This document shows, one piece after another, positions 1 through 12,054 of a stretch of 64,000 nucleotides of DNA. The stretch comes from Symsagittifera roscoffensis (lineage: Eukaryota > Xenacoelomorpha > Acoela > Convolutidae). The stretch lies in assembly GCF_963678635.1 (NCBI RefSeq), contig NC_087067.1, positions 50,770,233 to 50,834,232 of the forward strand, read 5' to 3'. The notes beneath the pieces were generated by a model. It was given only the letters and a program-made list of their open reading frames with translations. It did no database searches and was not told the origin of the DNA. Both the position numbers and the translations under genes were made by a program. The stretch's first letter is position 1; every line of letters begins with the position of its first letter.

Positions 1-2240
1 TTAAAAATTGACATGAATCAAAAAGACAAAAATGCGCTGTAAAAGTACAGAAATGATAGATTTAGTTCATTTAATTTAATTTAATTTCTTTAAAATTAGA
101 TCAATTTGAATTTGAAATCATTTTAAATCAATATTTTTGCCTGAAACCTTGTTTCCTAAATCAATCTTAAACTATTTTTTTTCAGTTTGGTAGGGCTTTA
201 TTTTTCAAATTTTTTGAATTTGAATGGGTCAAAAAATGGATTTGAAAACTAAAATAAACTGTGTCCATAAACTCGGCAGCCATCATCGACAACGGTCAGC
301 AATTTATTTTCCGGTGTATATTTTTTGGTGTACAGTACATTACATCAGTATAAACTGCAAATGATCATAAACTATAATAAACTGCATTTTCCTCTTGATT
401 TAACAACGTCTCAAAAACACAACAAAAGCTTTTGCATGATTCACGTTTTTCACTTCATAAACATATGTTTTTTGCAATTAGGAAATTTTTTATTACCAAT
501 ACTGAACGCTGAAAGTTTAACCCATAAAAGTCGTAATCCGTAAACCTTTCAGCATAAATTCATTTTCAATTCAGTTATTATTATACCAGTTTGCACAATT
601 CACACCCAAGCAGAGCGAGTTATTTCTCTTTGCGGGATTTGAGTCAAAAACAAGGGTTAGTAGCGTGCCGAGGGGGGTGTTGGCAACCGCCCCCTTCAAT
701 TCTAGTAGCAAAATTTTTCGAATAGATTACCTTTTTGGTATAACTTTATGACATCCATTTTTGGCAGACCAATTTCTAAAGGCGTTTTGGCGCCAGTATA
801 ACAAAATTTGAGACTTTGAGAGAAGAGCGCGCGCCAAAAAAACGAGGAGAGCTAATTTTTTTAAAGGGCTCAAAACTTCATTTTTAGCCTGTTTTTTTTC
901 ATACGTTTGCAAAATAGGGTCAGTATAGTATATTTGGAGAGATCAAAAAAACAAACTGATTGACCTAAAAAAGGTCGACGTAATTTTCAAGGCTTTTCGA
1001 AAAACCATATTAATGATGCACCGTCATGAAACACTTGCAAAAGTGTAAAAATTTCTAATCAAATAGCGCACACAATATTTGCAATCGCCAATTTTTCTTT
1101 TTTTCTCTATCTTCTCAGAAAATTTGCGAAGAAGCTTTGATTTCTTCGAAGGGTCATTGACCAGAGCTTGTCAAGATAGCCAAGTATTTGTTTAAAATTT
1201 AGCCAGGATTCTTAAAAACATCTCACAGATAAAAAAGATTGACGGAGGTTTGTGTCAATAGCAATAAGCTAACGAGTTTTGTGGGGTTCTATAAACTTCA
1301 ATTGATCGGTGTTAAACAAATAATTAAGACAACTCAAAACCTCCTATCTGACCTTAATCTTTACCCTAGTACTGACATGGCATGCGCACTACTAATGAAT
1401 CTAGCTTTAATGCCTACTTGTCAGAGAATTATGTGCTCACAGCTCGTACAAAATTATCACTTTTTCTACAGATGGAACCTATAAAAGTTTTTTGTAGAAA
1501 AAATGAAAATGATATTTTTATTACCGAAAATAAGTTGCACAATCAGTTTTGCGGGTTATCAAAAAGTAGCAGAAAATATGTTATTTTTTCTGGATAAGTA
1601 ACAAAAATTTTATCGACTATTTGGTTTCCTCAGGTTATTAATTCAACTTCCGAAGAAAATCACGGATTTTTTGCTTCTGGTGGAATTTTTTTGGAGAATT
1701 TAGACTTTTTAATTGGCTGTTTTTCACAGAGTTTTCTATACCAATTTAAATAATTTGATATTTTGAGCTCAAAATGCAATGACAATTTTTCCACTGTAAC
1801 TCTTTTTACTCCGGCTTTCCAAAAAAATGGAGTATTTATGGTCAGCGTGGTGTTTTTATTCAGTCAATTTTCGTCGATTTAAATAGTAGTTTTCAACAAA
1901 ATTTCTTATACCTTTTTGAAGATTTCGACTTTTTGAGAGGGATTTGGCCAATTTCTGGACAAAATTATGCGTGTTTTGAAGATTTTAGTCGAATTGCTAA
2001 GAGCGTAACGCGAAATATTTATGCGTGGCGAATTATCCCGCACAACAAAATTGTTCCAAATTGAAGTGAGGCTCGTGTTAATTTCGTACGACTGGAAACA
2101 AATTCACACTTTGACATTGTCCAACAATTATAAGTTTTCAATTTTTCTTTTAGCAAAAACGATTCGATATGAATTAGGGGACTACTGGACAGTCAGAACA
2201 GTCAAAGCATAGCGTGTGCTACCAAGTGAATCAATCAAGT
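1..2240. other. AT-rich DNA without a supported gene
   Basis: No open frame here shows a recognisable domain or protein-like composition; the short frames are rich in Phe, Lys, Asn and Ile, as random AT-rich DNA gives. Positions about 660-1010 resemble a dispersed repeat seen elsewhere in the window (runs such as AAAAGGTCGAC and a purine-rich CCCCCTTC stretch). Positions about 1795-2045 resemble the repeat units at 15.5-17.1 kb. Confidence 0.6.
1795..2045 (+). repeat. Diverged copy of the 15.5-17.1 kb repeat family
   Basis: The order of short shared blocks matches the units at 16.03 and 16.6 kb: an ACTCCGGCTTTCC-like start, GGAGTATTTATGGTC, a TCAGTCAATTTTCGTCGATTT block, then AGAGCGTAACGCGAAATATTTATGCG at the end. 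Overall similarity is low, so this is an old copy. No coding capacity is seen. Confidence 0.45.
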
Positions 2241-2245
2241 TTAAT

Positions 2246-2359
2246 TAACTGCTCCAACTTAATTGCTCCAACTTAACTGCTCCAACTTAACTGCTCCAAC
2301 TTAACTGCTCCAACTTAACTGCTCCAACTTAACTGCTCCAACATAACTGCTCCAGTTTA
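2246..2359 (+). repeat. 14-bp minisatellite, about 8 copies
   Basis: The unit ACTGCTCCAACTTA is repeated head to tail about eight times, nearly perfectly. Single changes occur in the second unit (AATT for AACT) and the last units (ACATA, AGTTTA). No coding frame crosses it convincingly. Confidence 0.9.
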
Positions 2360-3088
2360 CTTGTAACTGGATAAGCAAAATATAATTTTGTGATTGACGT
2401 TGCAAGCAAGCAGATTAAACAGCAAAATTGAAACAAATTTTTAAAATTTTTATTTTAAAAGCTTGATTGAGAAACTAAAAATAACAAGTTAAAATATCTA
2501 AATGGATACTCAAACATTCAAGATTTCGTCCCTGCAAAGACTATCTTTTGTCTGTTAGCTTAAAAGACGCAAGAAAGAAGATAACCAAAATATCGTAGAA
2601 ATGCAGTAAAGACTACCATATTTTGAAGGGCTTGCAAAATTTATCAGGATAAAAATTGAAACAAACTTTTTAATTTTTGGAATTGATTAATAGTAAAAAC
2701 TAATTTAGATATAATTAAGAGAAGATGTGACTCAATTTATTAGCTAACATTTACGAAACTCCCTTTTGATTTCGATTAATTTGTCAAGTTTTTCATTTTT
2801 TCTGCATGGCTTTTTAATTGAAACTTCTCCTTGACGTTTAATGGGCTAAAATTAGAAAATCAGATTCAATCACATCAGTTTCTCAAATAAGTTTGGATGC
2901 TATTCACATGGGCCAAGGATTGAATGGGCAAAACACTCATGGGCGAAGGCCCAAAAACAAAAACAACCGAAAATCAATTAAATAAACGAATCAATTGCCA
3001 TTGAACTAGAAGGAATAAAATGAAACATTATTCTCCTTCGTTAAAAACAAAGCACTTGAAATATAAAACTTGTTAAAAACTTGTTGAA
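2360..3088. other. Anonymous AT-rich DNA
   Basis: No gene, repeat array or RNA structure is recognised between the minisatellite and the left breakpoint of the large tandem duplication. Confidence 0.5.
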
Positions 3089-6000
3089 AATTTTGTATAT
3101 TTCTACCGTTTTATATTGGGCCAATATGATTTTTAAATCAGAGGAAATGTTTTTTTTCTTGCTTTTTTTCCAAATTTTGGAATGCTGAATTCTGATAGGC
3201 TGATTTTTTTTCGCGAAATTCAGTCCATCGCCTATTCATACCACCATAAATTTATTGAAACTATAACTTTGATAACTCCAAACAAAATACCCAACCTTGC
3301 TCTCTGGGTAGCGGACATCAATTCGACAAGGCTTGAAGCCGAATGGCAAAAATAGAGCTCTAAGGCCGAAAAAATAACATAACTAATTTTTAAGAAAAAG
3401 ATTAAGCAAGAACACGCATTGAAAATGAACAATTTGTTAGTTTTTAAGAGTATGTCATGCTATCACTATCTCATTCTCATCTTTAAGAACGTTGATGATG
3501 TTTCAAAATGTGAAAAAAATCACATTGTTTATTAAGTTTTTATTCTGCTTAATAAACTTTCAAAATTCATTCATGGCAAAAACCATGAAAACTCATGCCC
3601 GAAAAAAGTCCAGACTAGCTTCTAACAAAAAACAGCAGTTGTAATCGACCAAAAATTTTTTAAGCTTCATGAAAACCCTGCATAATAAATTTCATGGATA
3701 ATAACAAAATATATTATGTTTTTGTTGTCATTCCTCGCAATAACCACAAATAATTTATTATAATTGATTGAAAAAAGAATATTTCCAATTTTTTCGATAT
3801 ATCAATTTGATGCATTTTATTCAATTATAATCGGTTATAATAGATTATTTCAAAAATTTTTGTTAAGTTTGCCTGCAATTTTCAATGCAGTGTTTTTTTT
3901 AGAAAAAAATGCAGTTGCTTTTGATTTAACGCTCGTTGTTATGAGGAAAGTGCAGAAAAATTAGGTTTAATTCGGCCTAAAAATGTTTATATTGTTTGAA
4001 ACCTTTGTCCCTTCACAATTCCTTATGTTTTAATTTTTCGGCTCTTTTCCACTTCTTTTCACCCCACATTTCAAACTTTCATTTTTTCTTAGCTGTTTCA
4101 CGTGTGATTATGGCTAAACTCGTGATGATACGATCTAAAGTATGAAAATCTAAACTATGATTAAAGTTAGGGATGAAGTCCCCTCGGCTTGACTCTTTGT
4201 CTCAGAAGACCCTTTTTTCTGTGTAAGCTTTATTCGTATCATTGTTTGAATTTTCTGGTAATTTTGAGTTTTCTAACAGTTTCAAAAAAACTACCAGTCG
4301 ATCTGGCAGTCTGCAAAAAACGCAAAACTGGTATCGATATAGATTGTTCCGATCATCGAAAGAGTGAAGGAATCTTTGACCACGCAAGCACAGATAAAGC
4401 AGAGTTGTGAGAGAAATCGATAGATATATTGTAGGTTAAAAACCTTTTGTATAATGTTTTTGGGTGTAATATCATTTATTGTAATATAATAATTGATACT
4501 TTTTTCTCGTGGTCGTCCGTTCAAAAAAGGACTTACGCCTAAGAATACATTTAAAAAAATTAATTTTCCTCTAGTGTATTTGCTAATTAGGTTTGAAAAA
4601 CTTGTTTCTTATTGAAATCAAATTGATGACTCCACATCTTTGATTGTCCATCATTTGCCCAAAAAAGATTATGTTGCTGAAAGTTTTGCAACCCTTCACG
4701 AGCTTCAATATATTGTTTATCTTGAAAAGTCCACGAAGAGAGGAGTTTTGAAAAATTAAGCTGTTCGCAGGTGTTTTGATGTATTTTCAAAATTTTAGAT
4801 TGATTGATTGGTTGATTGATTAATTATGCTCTAGTGGGTAACTCCAGGTTGTCTGATTGATTGCTGATGACGGCTGCCAAGTCCAAAACGTAATAAGACC
4901 CCCCGAAAGTTTTATCGCTAAACAGCACTGTCAATTTGATAGTTGTTACCTCGCCATTTAGACTCATAACTCGTCAAATACCTTTGTAAGATTATAATCA
5001 AACAAACTCACTTCAGATTTTCTGATTTAACTCCAGCTGATTTGAAGCTACTTTTCATCCAAAACGATCCTCTTTTCATTTCAAATCCTTTTGGCAGAAA
5101 AAGGTAAGTTAAAATTCCATTTCTACAATTATATTTCTTTTATTTTAATTTTTTAAAACACAGGCTTGACAATAGTTGAGGCAGAGGCAGATTTAAGGGG
5201 ACAAAGAGGCGGTTTTTCTAAAAATATATTTACTAATTTTGTGGGAGGGAGGAAAAACGCAACTTTGTGGTCCAAAACGCCTCTTTTGAACCGTTTTTCA
5301 AACATTCGCCTGCGGCGCCAAAGCATGGTCAAAATAGAGTTTTTATAAACATTTGCTATCCTGTATGTCAATGAAAGTTTAATCAAGTTTTTTAATCCAA
5401 CTTTTCCTGCAACCAAACTTTATTTTAAAACAAGGACAGCCGGTAACTTTGCAAGTAGCACAGAATGTTCTGACCACAGTCTTAAAAAATGTAAGGAGTT
5501 TTTTTTTCAAATTGGTGTCTTTTTTTCTGTTTGTTGTGATTAAAAGATCTGAAGAAAAAAAGAGAAGCTAGGCATAATTTAGAGTCATAGTGGAACAGTT
5601 TTTAAAACAGTTTTTAAAGAAAAATGACTAGAAAAAGGAAAAAAATTGAAAAAAAAAATTCAATTTTTTTTTCGATTTTTTTTGCAAAATATTTTTAAAA
5701 TTTCAAGTTTTTGGTTCTCAAAATTGCGCTAAAAAACACCAAACACTACGCTGCCTTTACTTGAATTAAACAAAGTTTTCACCGCTTAATTAAGCTTAAA
5801 GATGCTGCATGGTAACCTTATTAGCTCGAAATTAGACCAAACCCCAATTTCAAAAAACTCAAACCGGTCTTACTCGACACTGCGAAATGTTTTCACATTT
5901 AATTTCGTTTGGATCACGACTGAAAGAGCTTTTATATGATATGTCACTCAAATCAGTCCGATGATTATGTGTGGTACCTGATTTTGCGTGCAAATTTAAA

Positions 6001-6527
6001 AAAATTAAAGCACATCTGGATACAAAATTCCTCCCCATTTTCAATGGTCGGAACAAAAATGTCTTTTTCTGAACATTTTCAATGGTCGGAGCAAAAATGT
6101 TTTTTTTTCTGAGATATATCGGCGCTATTAAAAAACTAAATTTTACAAAAATTTTAACCCGCGTTTCAGTATGTTGTTTTAATTATTGGCACTACAAAAA
6201 CAAACAAGGGTCAATATCTCACGTCAGCAGACATTTTTTTGCGAACCACGTGTAGGCAAAAAAAACCTGTGAAAAGTAAGAATTAACTAAGAAGTAAAAC
6301 GAAAAAATAAAAATTGATCATTGCTGGAAAAACATGTATATGAGGTTGCAAAATTTAAGCAGAAAGTTAAGCAGAAATTTAAGGTCTGATTTTGAAGTGA
6401 AGTACATAATAACTTCCTTTAAAAATTATGAAGTAATCGACTCTTTAGGAAAAGAGCCACGATTAAAGATAAAGCAAAAAGTGGGAGTGAATAACAAGAA
6501 AGAAATATATGTATGTAAGGGTAAACC
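3089..6527 (+). repeat. 3.44-kb tandem duplication, copy 1 (uninterrupted)
   Basis: The segment starting AATTTTGTATATTTCTACCG recurs at 6528, with about 3440 bases between corresponding points. The copies are almost identical. I saw scattered single changes (for example near 4349/7789, 4931/8371, 5052/8492, 5171/8612) and a one-base difference in a T run near 3150/6590. The unit contains no supported gene. Inside it, a 38-bp sequence starting CATTTTCAATGGTCGGA is itself repeated twice at 6036-6111. At the left edge the junction shares only AA with the right edge, so joining through microhomology is possible. Confidence 0.9.
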
Positions 6528-8763
6528 AATTTTGTATATTTCTACCGTTTTATATTGGGCCAATATGATTTTTAAATCAGAGGAAATGTTTTTTTTTCTT
6601 GCTTTTTTTCCAAATTTTGGAATGCTGAATTCTGATAGGCTGATTTTTTTTCGCGAAATTCAGTCCATCGCCTATTCATACCACCATAAATTTATTGAAA
6701 CTATAACTTTGATAACTCCAAACAAAATACCCAACCTTGCTCTCTGGGTAGCGGACATCAATTCGACAAGGCTTGAAGCCGAATGGCAAAAATAGAGCTC
6801 TAAGGCCGAAAAAATAACATAACTAATTTTTAAGAAAAAGATTAAGCAAGAACACGCATTGAAAATGAACAATTTGTTAGTTTTTAAGAGTATGTCATGC
6901 TATCACTATCTCATTCTCATCTTTAAGAACGTTGATGATGTTTCAAAATGTGAAAAAAATCACATTGTTTATTAAGTTTTTATTCTGCTTAATAAACTTT
7001 CAAAATTCATTCATGGCAAAAACCATGAAAACTCATGCCCGAAAAAAGTCCAGACTAGCTTCTAACAAAAAACAGCAGTTGTAATCGACCAAAAATTTTT
7101 TAAGCTTCATGAAAACCCTGCATAATAAATTTCATGGATAATAACAAAATATATTATGTTTTTGTTGTCATTCCTCGCAATAACCACAAATAATTTATTA
7201 TAATTGATTGAAAAAAGAATATTTCCAATTTTTTCGATATATCAATTTGATGCATTTTATTCAATTATAATCGGTTATAATAGATTATTTCAAAAATTTT
7301 TGTTAAGTTTGCCTGCAATTTTCAATGCAGTGTTTTTTTTAGAAAAAAATGCAGTTGCTTTTGATTTAACGCTCGTTGTTATGAGGAAAGTGCAGAAAAA
7401 TTAGGTTTAATTCGGCCTAAAAATGTTTATATTGTTTGAAACCTTTGTCCCTTCACAATTCCTTATGTTTTAATTTTTCGGCTCTTTTCCACTTCTTTTC
7501 ACCCCACATTTCAAACTTTCATTTTTTCTTAGCTGTTTCACGTGTGATTATGGCTAAACTCGTGATGATACGATCTAAAGTATGAAAATCTAAACTATGA
7601 TTAAAGTTAGGGATGAAGTCCCCTCGGCTTGACTCTTTGTCTCAGAAGACCCTTTTTTCTGTGTAAGCTTTATTCGTATCATTGTTTGAATTTTCTGGTA
7701 ATTTTGAGTTTTCTAACAGTTTCAAAAAAACTACCAGTCGATCTGGCAGTCTGCAAAAAACGCAAAACTGGTATCGATATAGATTGTTCTGATCATCGAA
7801 AGAGTGAAGGAATCTTTGACCACGCAAGCACAGATAAAGCAGAGTTGTGAGAGAAATCGATAGATATATTGTAGGTTAAAAACCTTTTGTATAATGTTTT
7901 TGGGTGTAATATCATTTATTGTAATATAATAATTGATACTTTTTTCTCGTGGTCGTCCGTTCAAAAAAGGACTTACGCCTAAGAATACATTTAAAAAAAT
8001 TAATTTTCCTCTAGTGTATTTGCTAATTAGGTTTGAAAAACTTGTTTCTTATTGAAATCAAATTGATGACTCCACATCTTTGATTGTCCATCATTTGCCC
8101 AAAAAAGATTATGTTGCTGAAAGTTTTGCAACCCTTCACGAGCTTCAATATATTGTTTATCTTGAAAAGTCCACGAAGAGAGGAGTTTTGAAAAATTAAG
8201 CTGTTCGCAGGTGTTTTGATGTATTTTCAAAATTTTAGATTGATTGATTGGTTGATTGATTAATTATGCTCTAGTGGGTAACTCCAGGTTGTCTGATTGA
8301 TTGCTGATGACGGCTGCCAAGTCCAAAACGTAATAAGACCCCCCGAAAGTTTTATCGCTAAACAGCACTGTGAATTTGATAGTTGTTACCTCGCCATTTA
8401 GACTCATAACTCGTCAAATACCTTTGTAAGATTATAATCAAACAAACTCACTTCAGATTTTCTGATTTAACTCCAGCTGATTTGAAGCTACGTTTCATCC
8501 AAAACGATCCTCTTTTCATTTCAAATCCTTTTGGCAGAAAAAGGTAAGTTAAAATTCCATTTCTACAATTATATTTCTTTTATTTTAATTTTTTAAAACA
8601 CAGGCTTGACAGTAGTTGAGGCAGAGGCAGATTTAAGGGGACAAAGTGGCGGTTTTTCTAAAAATATACTTACTAATTTTGTGGGAGGGAGGAAAAATGC
8701 AACTTTGTGGTCCAAAACGCCTCTTTTGAACCGTTTTTCAAACATTCGCCTGCGGCGCCAAAG

Positions 8764-9173
8764 TGGAACCTGATCTAAACTATATTTTATGATTGGATAA
8801 ATTAAATGTTTTACCAATGTAAAGTATTTAATATTAACCAATCACGATCCATCTAACTAACAACCCACTTATTTGTAAGTGCTGAAGTTACTTGTAATTT
8901 CAGCACCAGAGAGATTTGAATTTAACTTAGAAATTAGTTGGACTCTCCCGAGCACTTCAGCAGCCGCAATAAACCAGTATACCCTAGATCTATTGAGCCT
9001 AGCAGAGACTAGTTAAACAACCTGAGACTAGATAGTATAAGAGTAAGATTAGGATCGGTATTAGACTAAGAAGTTGCACGAATCTATCCGGCCGAAAATA
9101 AGATAGCGTGACGAGCAGACGGTGTACCCTATCCGAAATTACTCTATGAGTTATACACACCAGTCCTAACTCA
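8764..9173 (+). repeat. 5' LTR of element A
   Basis: 410 bp, TG...CA termini, identical to the 3' copy at 12055. It contains an AT-rich TATA-like stretch near the start (TATATTTTATGATTGG), a perfect hairpin at 8879-8906 and a polyadenylation hexamer AATAAA at 8969-8974. The downstream third (GGCCGAAAATAAGATAGCG to the end) is the part best conserved in the other LTRs of the window. Confidence 0.95.
8879..8906 (+). promoter_or_regulatory. Conserved LTR hairpin
   Basis: Arms GTGCTGAAGTTAC and GTAATTTCAGCAC form a 13-bp stem with one G-T pair and a two-base TT loop. The same structure lies at 12170-12197, at 58203-58230 (element B) and at 50421-50444 (element C). Element C differs at two stem positions on both sides, and pairing is kept. 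It could act as an RNA stem in the transcript or as a DNA palindrome bound by a dimeric factor. Confidence 0.75.
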
Positions 9174-9175
9174 TC

Positions 9176-9192
9176 TGGTGCGACCAGTGAGG
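9176..9192 (+). other. Primer-binding site of element A
   Basis: TGGTGCGACCAGTGAGG begins two bases after the LTR end. The leading TGG is what a tRNA 3' CCA end requires, and the complement ends GCACCA. Element C has TGGTGTGACCAAGAG at the equivalent place. I could not assign the primer tRNA. Confidence 0.75.
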
Positions 9193-9427
9193 CACATCCA
9201 CTATATCTTCACTAAACACTAATAGAGCTTACCGCACTTTTAAAAGAAAATTCCCCAACCATCCTTTCCCAGCAAAACCAGGAACAGCCCGTGAATACAT
9301 CAACCACCCCCAGCATACTAACACTAAAGAATTTTTAGCTATCACTTTACCCTCATTTCCACAATACACCTTAAACACCCCTCACGACGCTAACGAAACA
9401 CGCAACTTTGTAGATGAATACGTTTTA

Positions 9428-10438
9428 ATGCCCACTCTCTCTTGGACCTCATACTATCATTTCACTAACCCTCTTTGCTTACCTTTATCCAGCACTTCCA
9501 TCGATATAGAACGAAACAAAGACATGCTATATCGACTAACTACACCACTAACCGCTAGACAGTTTACTTACGTTGGATATAAAAAATCACTAAAAATACA
9601 CACTGCACCTAGAGCAAATGAATATACACTAGAATACTACGATCACAACATCATCAGAGCTAACCAAGATCAATTCTTAGACGACGATCGCTTCGCTAAT
9701 CCACAAATCACCGAGAAATTTTTCATCAAGACACCATATGTATTTACACTAAACATCTTCGACCGAAAGTTTGATCACATTATTTCAGAAGCACTAACAA
9801 ACACACAAGCATACGAAAGTTTTAAAGAACGCTTCCAAATCTTTTCACTAACCTTTCATTTCCTTGCACCACACGAAAGAGATTTGCACTGCTCACATGA
9901 TATTATGTTGCGCACTAAACAAACACATACATACAGTTACTATCGTTTCATCCAAAATCACTTTGACCTCCACACACCCTCTAGACAACCACACCATCGT
10001 TTTCAATTCATCAATTCAAAATACACTTCACCGTATTTCCTAAATTTCACATATTGTATTAAAGACACTAACCTCCATGGTATTCTTCGTAATTATGATC
10101 CCATAACCCAAATGTACATCTTCTGTCCCATCACCAAGACCTTCAACGCCGAAGAATCCCGACCCTTCCTTATCCCGCACGAGTTTGTACAACCTATAGA
10201 AATCCCAATTTTAGAATTCATCCACAACACTAAATTCAATCACAAATTATATAATCTAATCCAAAACACACCTTATGAGTTTGCAGTTGGCACTGAAGAA
10301 CTAACCACTATTAAGGCACTTCAATTGCTTTGGCCACTGCTTCAGACTAAAAATATCATCCGCATCTTAGCTAAACTACTAACAACTTCAGAACTAATTC
10401 ACGACATCTTCCCCCACGGTTTTTTCCCCGACGACTAA
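9428..10438 (+). CDS. Accessory ORF (C-terminal domain) of the non-autonomous LTR element
   Basis: 336 codons from the first ATG. The frame is open further upstream to a TGA just after the primer-binding site, and recognisable homology to element B starts at 9217. It matches residues about 200-602 of the ORF at 59936-61744: I count about 30 replacements in 336 residues (about 91% identity), ending in the same FFPDD tail. In the first 20 codons after ATG the two copies differ silently at nine codons and by replacement at one, which suggests purifying selection. The protein is rich in Phe, Tyr, His, Asn and Thr. It has no zinc knuckle, protease, polymerase or integrase motif that I can see, and I see no membrane segment. 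The serine/proline-rich N-terminal part of the full-length protein is missing here. Function unknown. Confidence 0.8.
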   Translation: MPTLSWTSYYHFTNPLCLPLSSTSIDIERNKDMLYRLTTPLTARQFTYVGYKKSLKIHTAPRANEYTLEYYDHNIIRANQDQFLDDDRFANPQITEKFFIKTPYVFTLNIFDRKFDHIISEALTNTQAYESFKERFQIFSLTFHFLAPHERDLHCSHDIMLRTKQTHTYSYYRFIQNHFDLHTPSRQPHHRFQFINSKYTSPYFLNFTYCIKDTNLHGILRNYDPITQMYIFCPITKTFNAEESRPFLIPHEFVQPIEIPILEFIHNTKFNHKLYNLIQNTPYEFAVGTEELTTIKALQLLWPLLQTKNIIRILAKLLTTSELIHDIFPHGFFPDD

Positions 10439-10441
10439 CAG

Positions 10442-10520
10442 GTAAGTATGAATTAAATGAATATTACTAACTAATTAAAATATTAAACAACTCACCATAC
10501 TTTATTCATGTTTTCTTTAG
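10442..10520 (+). other. Short intron just after the stop codon of the accessory ORF
   Basis: TAA is followed by CAG and a consensus donor GTAAGT at 10442. The acceptor TTTTCTTTAG ends at 10520, with a branch-like ACTAACTAAT between. The length is 79 nt. The element B copy has the same arrangement (59855-59932, 78 nt) although the interior has diverged, so donor and acceptor look conserved on purpose. It is an intron by sequence only. Confidence 0.65.
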
Positions 10521-12054
10521 ATTTTTAGCCTTCATCCGACGATCACCTACAAAAACCACAAAAGACAAATAAAAATCGCAAACTTCATCAAACAGATTTC
10601 AAAAATTCTATTAATCTCTTACACTTATAGATTTATAAATTTAATACCAATGCAATAAATTCATTTCTAAAATTTTCCCCACAAGCAGTAAATCTAATTA
10701 TGATGAAAATTTGTATCTTAAAATTCCCCCATAACTAGCAGTAAATTTCCAAATTCTACGCAGTAAATTAATAAAATGCAATTGCAGTACTAACCTTTTG
10801 ATATTTTCATTCATTCGCACAGAAATTCTATCCACACTCGCACAGCTCGCCCACGAAGGATTGTTTAAAATAATGAATTTCAGTTTCAAGTTTTCACACT
10901 CAACAACTCTAACATATAATAACATGTTTCAAACTTTCCTTTAACCCGGTTGGAAAGGAATCATATACTAAACGAAACTAACCAACGCAGCTTACTAAAT
11001 ACCACAAATCATAGAATAACAGCATGACTAAGAAAAGGAAACCAACGGTACCCAAACCGGATTAACCCAGTTTAAAACTGGATAATTTATTCTTTTGAAG
11101 ACTATTATAAAGTCTAAGAAAGAAATAATAAAACACAAAAAAGTCGAAAGACAAACCCATACCACGAACAATTTGCTTTTTGAAAAAAAGACACAACCAA
11201 CGAAACATAAGAAAAACCACAACAAACCCAACATAAAACGTTGTCACATAACAGGACCCCTCACAAAAACCGCATGAAATCATACTCCCACTCCTGGCCT
11301 AACCCACCAGGAAGGACGTCCTGAGCATGCTCTATAGCCGGCCTAACCCACCGCGCTACATCCACGCTTTGTGACCACACCTCTATTTTTAATAAGAGCT
11401 ACTCAAGGGTGAGTAACTCTTCAAAATAACCGAACTAAAACAAAAAGCTTTTGTGAAAACAACTAACTAAAATCATTATTAAAAAATATTAAACTAATAA
11501 AAGTTTTATAAAATGTAAAATCACATGATGCAATATATAGATCAGAATACAACACCAAGGACGAACATCAAAAGACAAGACGACCCCACTACACTCGAGA
11601 GAGAATGACCAACTACAATCGATATGCCGCTCACAACCACAACTCAAAGGATTTAGAGTACGACTTGACCTCGCAGAAAAGGACTTCATTGAACTAGACC
11701 AATGACCACCTCGATGACCCAAGTGTACGTACAGATCCGAGTAACCAGGCATCCCCTCCACGCACAATCTCCACGCCATTCCCAAGCTAGATCAGACACA
11801 AAAGAAGTTCTCCCCGAAGAACAGAAAAACCTGACATAGCCAACCATTCTGAAATCAGAATTGATTTTGTTGCAGAGACTCAGTCGTTGTCACAAGAAGA
11901 ACACAACGTCTTATGTCTCTAACTCCAGCTTCCTGGAACTTCCTAAACAAAAAGGAAACAAAAGAAATATGATGTTCGCCAAATACCAACGTCCATCATC
12001 CATCCTTGAATTACAGAAGGACTGTTCTAAAAAACTCTGTAAAACCCGGATGGG
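10521..12054 (+). other. Long 3' non-coding region of element A
   Basis: This region is closely matched by 58346-59854 (reverse strand) in element B, including GGTTAACCC-type palindromic blocks near 11040-11090 and a GC-richer block CCGGCCTAACCCACC near 11335. A 60-codon lysine-rich frame (11095-11277) is present in both copies, but replacements are as common as silent changes and the stop differs. I therefore treat the region as non-coding. The purine run GGATGGG at 12048-12054, directly before the 3' LTR, is the likely second-strand primer. Confidence 0.6.

Noticed and set aside
2246-2359. Regularly spaced repeat considered as a CRISPR-like array
   Set aside because: The 14-bp units are directly adjacent with no spacers; it is a minisatellite in eukaryotic DNA.
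6334-6795. 153-codon frame, the longest in the left part of the window
   Set aside because: It crosses the breakpoint between the two duplication copies, so it is a chance fusion. The other copy reads differently after the breakpoint and no domain is seen.
11095-11277. Lysine-rich 60-codon frame conserved in elements A and B (59040-59282)
   Set aside because: Replacements are at least as frequent as silent changes, and the stop codon is not shared. Conservation is at the DNA level.
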